The position numbers and the translations under genes were made by a program. This document shows positions 7,143 to 11,152 of a DNA stretch of 11,152 nucleotides, one piece after another. Under the pieces are notes generated by a model. The model saw only the letters and a program-made list of their open reading frames with translations. It made no database searches and was not told the origin of the DNA. How positions within the stretch are numbered: the first letter of the stretch is position 1; every line of letters begins with the position of its first letter. This DNA is from an uncultured Lachnospiraceae bacterium (GTDB taxonomy: Bacteria > Bacillota > Clostridia > Lachnospirales > Lachnospiraceae): the NCBI GenBank assembly GCA_949283905.1, contig CASDUB010000067.1, positions 1 through 11,152 on the forward strand. The letters are read 5' to 3'.

Positions 7143-7955
7143 ATGAGGGATTTTTTATTTAAATCAGAAGAAATACTTGACAGAAACGCACTTGATATTC
7201 TTGATAAAGAAACAATACCGGGCATTCTGCCGTGCAAATGGCTCAGATGGAATAGCATGATCCAGCTTGTGTATTTTACGGATAATCTGGAGAGCATCAA
7301 TGAAGCGAGAGAAAAGCTGACTTTTGAAGATCTCAGGATGATAGCGGATGAAATTCTCGAGCTTGTCATCAATCTTGAATCTCAGATGGATCTTTCTTTG
7401 GAAAATGTAGTGTGGGATCTCGATACGATTTACCTTGATCAGGTCTATGCCGTACATCTTATATGTCTGCCGGCAGTAATACCTGTAGAGGCTCTTGAAA
7501 GCAAAATATATATTAAACGTGTATACGCCATCTTAAACGATCTTTTCAGCGGAAGGGAAGATACGGAATTTGTCTGCAGACAGATAGAGGCCCAGAGAGA
7601 AAAAGGAGCTGCAGATTGGGAGGCACTCAGAAACGCTATCAGTTTCAACGAACCTAAAGAAGACGATACGATCACCATGCGCGGAATAAATACGCCGGAA
7701 CCGATAGAATTTGTTATCGGACATGAGGAGTTTGTCATCGGCTCTGATGAAACTGTTGACGGATATCTGAATTATCCTTCGATAAGTCCTATCCATGCAA
7801 CGGTCGGATGGAATGACATAAGTTATTATATAGAAGATGCCGGAAGTGAGAGCGGAACATATCTGAACGACGTAAAGCTTTCACAGAATAATCAGATTCC
7901 GTTTGGCAGCGGTTCAATCGTTAAATTCGGCGATTATACATTTAATGTGGAGTAG
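7143..7955 (+). CDS. DUF6382-like and FHA domain protein
   Basis: Predicted cytoplasmic 270-residue protein with no signal peptide or membrane segment. Residues about 10-115 resemble the DUF6382 domain (IPGILPCKWLRWNSMIQLVY, then helical KLTFEDLRMIADEILELV, then YLDQVYAVHLICLP). This domain often precedes FHA domains in clostridial proteins and its function is unknown. Residues about 188-270 form a C-terminal FHA domain, normally a phosphothreonine-peptide reader: FVIGS (197-201), ISPIHA (214-219), IEDAGSESGTYLND (230-243) and FGDYTFNVE at the end. Only the pocket Ser215 and structural His218 are kept; the usual GR Arg, the residue after the Ser, and the Asn of NGT are replaced. A charged helical stretch (120-175) links the two domains. 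GAGGATA lies upstream of the ATG. The TadZ-like gene follows after ten bases, so the two are almost certainly one operon. FHA identification is firm, the DUF6382 call moderate. Confidence 0.85.
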   Translation: MRDFLFKSEEILDRNALDILDKETIPGILPCKWLRWNSMIQLVYFTDNLESINEAREKLTFEDLRMIADEILELVINLESQMDLSLENVVWDLDTIYLDQVYAVHLICLPAVIPVEALESKIYIKRVYAILNDLFSGREDTEFVCRQIEAQREKGAADWEALRNAISFNEPKEDDTITMRGINTPEPIEFVIGHEEFVIGSDETVDGYLNYPSISPIHATVGWNDISYYIEDAGSESGTYLNDVKLSQNNQIPFGSGSIVKFGDYTFNVE

Positions 7956-7959
7956 GAGG
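7954..7959 (+). promoter_or_regulatory. Ribosome binding site of the TadZ-like gene overlapping the FHA stop codon
   Basis: AGGAGG shares bases with the TAG stop of the FHA gene (7953-7955) and lies six bases before ATG 7966. It excludes the upstream in-frame start at 7903, which would overlap the end of the FHA gene. It also suggests translational coupling of the pair. Confidence 0.8.
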
Positions 7960-7965
7960 CTGCCT

Positions 7966-9018
7966 ATGGAAGATAACAGAAAGTATATAGTGATAGCAGA
8001 TCCCGATATAGAGTATATCAAAAGCTATGAAGAGGATCTGATACTTAAATTTGAATCACAGGCGTCGATTCAGATAATTACAGAGCCTGAATATCTTGAA
8101 AATTATTTCAGGATACACAGAGATATAGATGTGCTTTTGATCGCAAGAGAGTTTTACGGCGATTATTTAAAAGAACACAATATATCGCATATAATGATAG
8201 TAAACGCTAAAAAGAATGTCGATCCGGATGCCGAAGATGCCGACAGACATATATTGAGATACCGCCCCAAGAGCGAGCTCTTAAACTTTATAGAGGAAAG
8301 TCTCGCAAATGAAGGCGAAACAGCTGTTTTTGAAGGCATAGAAGAACCGGAAGAACCTAAAAAAACAACAAAAGTCATAGCTGTCTATTCACCGATCGGC
8401 GGAAGCGGCAAGAGTCTTGTAAGTATAGCCCTTGCAAAAAAAATGAAGAAACTCGGCGAGTCCGTGCTTGTTATCGGATGCGACGATTTCCAGAGTTTCA
8501 GCGCTTTTATAGAGACAAGGGAAAATGCGGATCCGGAATTGGCCCTTTTGTTAAGAGAAATATCAGAGGGAACATATTGGAGCGTACTGAAGAATATCTA
8601 TCATGGCGAAATAACATGTCTGCTTCCGTTTGAAAAACCTTTATCGGAACTCAGGATAAAGTCGTCACAGTTATATGATCTGATCACTCTTTTAAAAGAA
8701 AAAGGCGATTTTTCATATATTATCCTTGATACGGGAAGCACCCTCGGAAAAACATCACAGATGCTGCTGTCTATAGCAGATCATGTTATACTTATCACCG
8801 AGCCGAAAAAGATTTCGTGCAGAATGATAGAGAAATTTTATTATAATCTGGATCTGATCTCTGTAGACAGTATGTATACTATTTCAAATCAATACAGGAC
8901 AGATGGTTTTCATCTTGATTCGGATAATCTTTTCGGCGCTTTTGCGGGATATGATACGCCTGAAGAAGCGATGGAAGATCCGTTGTTCTACAGACTTGCA
9001 TTGGAAATCATTTCATGA
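7966..9018 (+). CDS. TadZ/CpaE-like protein: atypical receiver plus MinD/ParA-type ATPase
   Basis: 350-residue predicted cytoplasmic protein with the two-domain layout of TadZ/CpaE, which localise Tad pilus machinery at the cell pole. Residues about 6-112 look like a response-regulator receiver: IVIADPD (8-14) keeps two acidic residues, DVLLIA (55-60) is the third strand, and YRPKSELLNF (99-108) carries the conserved strand-5 Lys. No Asp sits at the phosphoacceptor position after strand 3, so it is an atypical receiver. An acidic linker (117-133) leads to a MinD/ParA-like domain with P-loop SPIGGSGKS (142-150), GCDDFQSF (171-178) and the switch II-like LDTGSTLG (254-261), then VILITEPKKIS (274-284). 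The deviant Walker A signature Lys (KGGxGK) is Ile144 here. It is translated from ATG 7966, ten bases after the FHA gene. No tadA, tadB, tadC or flp gene is nearby, so pilus function is not supported by context. Confidence 0.85.
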   Translation: MEDNRKYIVIADPDIEYIKSYEEDLILKFESQASIQIITEPEYLENYFRIHRDIDVLLIAREFYGDYLKEHNISHIMIVNAKKNVDPDAEDADRHILRYRPKSELLNFIEESLANEGETAVFEGIEEPEEPKKTTKVIAVYSPIGGSGKSLVSIALAKKMKKLGESVLVIGCDDFQSFSAFIETRENADPELALLLREISEGTYWSVLKNIYHGEITCLLPFEKPLSELRIKSSQLYDLITLLKEKGDFSYIILDTGSTLGKTSQMLLSIADHVILITEPKKISCRMIEKFYYNLDLISVDSMYTISNQYRTDGFHLDSDNLFGAFAGYDTPEEAMEDPLFYRLALEIIS

Positions 9019-9030
9019 GTCAAGAGGACA
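9016..9030 (+). repeat. Short repeat, copy 1, starting at the TadZ-like stop codon
   Basis: TGAGTCAAGAGGACA begins on the TGA stop of the TadZ-like gene. It matches copy 2 at 9465-9478 in all positions except one inserted A. It is too short to call a mobile element. Confidence 0.45.
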
Positions 9031-9060
9031 AACAGCTAAGCCATAAAATATAAATAATAC

Positions 9061-9100
9061 TGACTGCCGTATTTAATTAAATGCAGCAGTCATTTTTATT
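9061..9100 (+). terminator. Intrinsic terminator of the FHA-TadZ operon
   Basis: TGACTGC (9061-9067) pairs with GCAGTCA (9086-9092). After a C/A mismatch the pairing continues inside through GT/GC and the palindromic ATTTAATTAAAT core (9071-9082). TTTTTATT follows at once (9093-9100). It lies 42 bases past the TadZ-like stop and closes the two-gene unit. Confidence 0.88.
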
Positions 9101-9164
9101 AAAAATGGACGGAATCCGAATGTTTTAAACGATTTTTGGAAAGTATGAAAAAGGAGGAGAAAAA

Positions 9165-9467
9165 ATGGTTAAGCATGTAATTTTATGGACTATAAAAGAA
9201 GAATATCAGGGAGAAGAGAAAGAAAGAATCATAAAAGAACTAAAGGAAGGTCTGGAGAGCCTTCAGGGGAAAATTCCCGGAATGACGGATATAAAAGTTA
9301 ATATCAATAAGATTTCGAGTTCAAATATGGACGTCATGCTGGACTCAAGCTTTATCGACGAAGAGTCTTTAAAGGGTTATGCCGTGCACCCGGAACATGT
9401 AAAGATCGCCGATACAAAAGTCAGACCGTTTACGCAGATCAGAAGCTGTTTTGATTTTATAATTTGA
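9165..9467 (+). CDS. Dabb (stress-responsive A/B barrel) domain protein
   Basis: 100-residue cytoplasmic protein covering one whole Dabb domain, a ferredoxin-like fold that pairs into a dimeric alpha/beta barrel. Visible family marks are the first strand VKHVILWTIK (2-11) with His4, the long charged helix 16-34, GKIPGM (35-40), the second-half strand MDVMLDSSF (55-63), and the loop YAVHPEH (72-78), followed by the last strand SCFDFI (94-99). Plant members are stress proteins, and some relatives act as polyketide cyclases or are joined to redox domains. No catalytic role can be given for this bacterial stand-alone form. AAGGAGGAG at 9151-9159 is an almost perfect ribosome binding site. No clear promoter was found between the preceding terminator and the gene. 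The ABC-F gene follows after 41 bases with no terminator, so co-transcription is likely. Confidence 0.88.
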   Translation: MVKHVILWTIKEEYQGEEKERIIKELKEGLESLQGKIPGMTDIKVNINKISSSNMDVMLDSSFIDEESLKGYAVHPEHVKIADTKVRPFTQIRSCFDFII

Positions 9468-9478
9468 GTCAAGGGACA
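9465..9478 (+). repeat. Short repeat, copy 2, starting at the Dabb stop codon
   Basis: TGAGTCAAGGGACA begins on the TGA stop of the Dabb gene and matches copy 1 except for one missing A. It is preceded by ATT, as is the shorter copy 3 at 9491-9508. Confidence 0.45.
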
Positions 9479-9491
9479 CATTGTAATTTGA

Positions 9492-9508
9492 TTTGAGGGA
9501 CAAATGTC
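9492..9508 (+). repeat. Shortened repeat, copy 3, providing the ABC-F ribosome binding site
   Basis: TTTGAGGGACAAATGTC equals the TTTGAG...GGACA frame of copy 2 with five bases (TCAAG) lacking, and ends in the small palindrome GACAAATGTC. Its GAGGG (9495-9499) lies nine bases before the ABC-F ATG and is the only plausible ribosome binding site there. Confidence 0.4.
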
Positions 9509-11152
9509 ATGAATATATTGACGGCGGAAAATATCACAAAAGCATACAGCGAGCGCGTGCTGTTAGACGGAGTTTCTTTCTCGCTTCAGGACGGAGAAAA
9601 AGTGGGCATAGTCGGAATAAACGGCATGGGAAAATCCACGCTTCTGAAGATCCTTGCAGGGGTTGAAGAAACCGATGAGGGAGAGGTTATTACCGGAAGC
9701 AATATAAAAATAGGGTATCTTTCTCAAAATCCGGTATTTGACGAAGGCGCCGACGTGCTTTCGGCGGCGCTGCGGGGAACGACAGAAGATCCTGAGGATT
9801 TTGAAAAAGAAAGCGAAGCTAAATCGATGCTTTTAAAACTTGGCTTTACCAATCTTCACCAGAAAATAGAGGAATTGTCGGGCGGTCAGAAAAAGAGAGT
9901 CGCGCTTGTTCACATTTTATTAAAAGATATTGATATAATGATACTTGACGAGCCGACTAATCATCTTGACAGCGCCATGGCCGACTGGCTTGAAAGCCGG
10001 CTTCAATCTTTTAAAGGCACGCTTGTAATGGTAACCCATGACAGGTATTTCCTCGACAGGATCGCGACAAGAATAGTTGAAGTCGACAGGGGCAAACTCT
10101 ACAGTTATCAGGGAAGCTACAGCAAATATGTTCAGCTTCGGCAGGAACGTCTCGATATGGCCAAGGCAAGCGAGAGAAAAAGACAGAGCATATTGAGAAC
10201 AGAACTTAAATGGCTCGCCAGAGGTGCGCGCGCAAGGTCGACGAAGCAGAAAGCTCATATTCAGAGAATAGAGGATATGCAGAATATAAAAGCTCCCGAA
10301 GAAGATGAGAAGGTGGAGATGAGCTCGATTTCGTCGAGGATGGGAAAGAAAACCATCGAGATATCTGATCTTTCAAAAAGCTACGGGGGCAAAAAGATCA
10401 TATATGATTTCAGCTATTTCTTTTTAAGGGATGACAGGATCGGCATAGTAGGACCGAACGGCTGCGGAAAAAGCACTCTTTTAAATATTATCACCGGAAA
10501 GATCCCCTTTGACGAAGGAAGCGTTGAGATCGGACCTACTATATCGATTGGTTATTTTTCTCAGGAAAACGAATATATGGATGAGAGGATGACGGCGATC
10601 GAATATATAAAAGAGGTAGCTGAGTTTATAGAAACTCCCGAAGGAAAAATGTCGGCGTCTAATCTGATGGAAAGATTTTTATTTGACGGCACAAAGCAGT
10701 GGACAAGAATAGAAAAACTTTCAGGCGGCGAAAAGAGGCGGCTGTATCTTTTAAGGGTTCTCATAGGCGCTCCGAATGTTCTGATACTGGATGAGCCTAC
10801 AAATGATCTTGATATTCAGACGCTTACTATTCTCGAGGATTATCTTGATACTTTTCAGGGTATAATCATCACAGTTTCCCACGATAGGTATTTTCTTGAC
10901 CGCGTGACAAGAAGGCTGTTTGTATATGAAGGAAACGGAAGGATACGTCAGTTCGAAGGAAGTTATACGGAATATTATATGTCTGTGCAGCAGGAACTCG
11001 CGGCAAAATCCGGCCCCACTGCGGGAACGGATAAGCAAAAAGAAAAAACGCCGCGAACAGTGCGTGAGAAAAAACTCAAATTTACGTATATGGAGCAAAA
11101 AGAGTATGAAACTATCGATGAAGATATCGCAAAACTTGAAGAAAAGATATCG
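9509..11152 (+). CDS. ABC-F family ATPase, Uup/YfmR type (3' end outside the window)
   Basis: Soluble protein with two ATP-binding cassettes and no membrane domain; ABC-F proteins act on ribosomes at the E-site, either as housekeeping translation factors or in antibiotic protection. The frame is open for 548 codons to the window edge. Cassette 1 has P-loop GINGMGKST (36-44), LSGGQ (123-127), ILDEPTNHLD (145-154) and His177. Cassette 2 has GPNGCGKST (315-323), LSGGE (404-408), ILDEPTNDLD (426-435) and His458. Both catalytic Glu residues are present (148, 429). The basic interdomain linker (about 205-280) includes LARGARARSTKQKAH. The tail from about 520 (KKLKFTYMEQKEYETIDEDI) begins a coiled-coil C-terminal domain as in Uup and YfmR, which with NDLD argues for that subgroup. 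Only about 80 residues separate P-loop 1 from LSGGQ, so the arm insertion is very short. The start is ATG 9509; an ATG at 9504 meets a stop at once. A dedicated resistance role is not indicated. Confidence 0.95.
   Translation, partial: MNILTAENITKAYSERVLLDGVSFSLQDGEKVGIVGINGMGKSTLLKILAGVEETDEGEVITGSNIKIGYLSQNPVFDEGADVLSAALRGTTEDPEDFEKESEAKSMLLKLGFTNLHQKIEELSGGQKKRVALVHILLKDIDIMILDEPTNHLDSAMADWLESRLQSFKGTLVMVTHDRYFLDRIATRIVEVDRGKLYSYQGSYSKYVQLRQERLDMAKASERKRQSILRTELKWLARGARARSTKQKAHIQRIEDMQNIKAPEEDEKVEMSSISSRMGKKTIEISDLSKSYGGKKIIYDFSYFFLRDDRIGIVGPNGCGKSTLLNIITGKIPFDEGSVEIGPTISIGYFSQENEYMDERMTAIEYIKEVAEFIETPEGKMSASNLMERFLFDGTKQWTRIEKLSGGEKRRLYLLRVLIGAPNVLILDEPTNDLDIQTLTILEDYLDTFQGIIITVSHDRYFLDRVTRRLFVYEGNGRIRQFEGSYTEYYMSVQQELAAKSGPTAGTDKQKEKTPRTVREKKLKFTYMEQKEYETIDEDIAKLEEKIS

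Noticed and set aside
7903..7965. Longer start of the TadZ-like gene at 7903
   Set aside because: It overlaps the FHA coding end and gives a leader unlike a receiver domain. AGGAGG at 7954-7959 points to ATG 7966.
9069..9084. Palindrome around ATTTAATTAAAT as a protein-binding operator
   Set aside because: It forms the inner part of the terminator stem with a T-tract after it, which explains it fully.
10751..11098. 115-codon minus-strand open frame, with a similar one at 9920-10258
   Set aside because: Both are opposite the ABC-F gene, whose plus-strand frame carries every cassette motif and stays open throughout. These are shadows.

Overview
The window looks like the chromosome of a low-to-mid GC Firmicute of class Clostridia, most likely close to the Lachnospiraceae. 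Three things point there: the gene order rpsE-rpmD-rplO-secY-adk-map-infA, strong AGGAGG-type ribosome binding sites throughout, and the close family resemblance of S5, FtsZ and the ABC-F protein to gut-clostridial versions. The species cannot be named from the sequence. All genes are on the + strand.

Region 1 (1-4200) is the distal part of the spc ribosomal-protein operon: S5, L30, L15, the SecY translocon channel, adenylate kinase, methionine aminopeptidase and translation initiation factor IF-1. Spacing is tight, with a one-base rplO/secY overlap. The exception is a 67-base secY-adk gap that holds a 12-bp hairpin. The usual continuation after infA (rpmJ, rpsM, rpsK, rpsD, rpoA, rplQ) is absent.

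Region 2 (4201-5580) is ftsZ as a single-gene unit, with its own candidate promoter, a GTG start and an intrinsic terminator. It directly follows infA and is not in a division/cell-wall cluster.

Region 3 (5581-6983) is a MATE-family efflux transporter. It begins only 27 bases past the ftsZ terminator T-tract, so its source of transcription is unclear.

Region 4 (6984-9100) is a compact two-gene unit with a good extended -10 promoter, a leader hairpin and a strong terminator. It encodes a 270-residue protein with a DUF6382-like N-terminus and a divergent FHA domain, followed by a TadZ/CpaE-like protein (atypical receiver domain plus MinD/ParA-type ATPase). Such proteins usually accompany type IVc (Tad) pilus genes, but none are present here. 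This orphan pair is the best candidate for a poorly described system.

Region 5 (9101-11152) holds a small Dabb (stress-responsive A/B barrel) protein and an ABC-F translation-factor ATPase of the Uup/YfmR type that runs off the window end. A short repeat, TGAGTCAAG(A)GGACA, starts exactly at the stop codons of both the TadZ-like gene and the Dabb gene, and a shortened copy supplies the ribosome binding site of the ABC-F gene. No RNA genes, CRISPR arrays, insertion sequences or gene-free stretches over 300 bases were seen.
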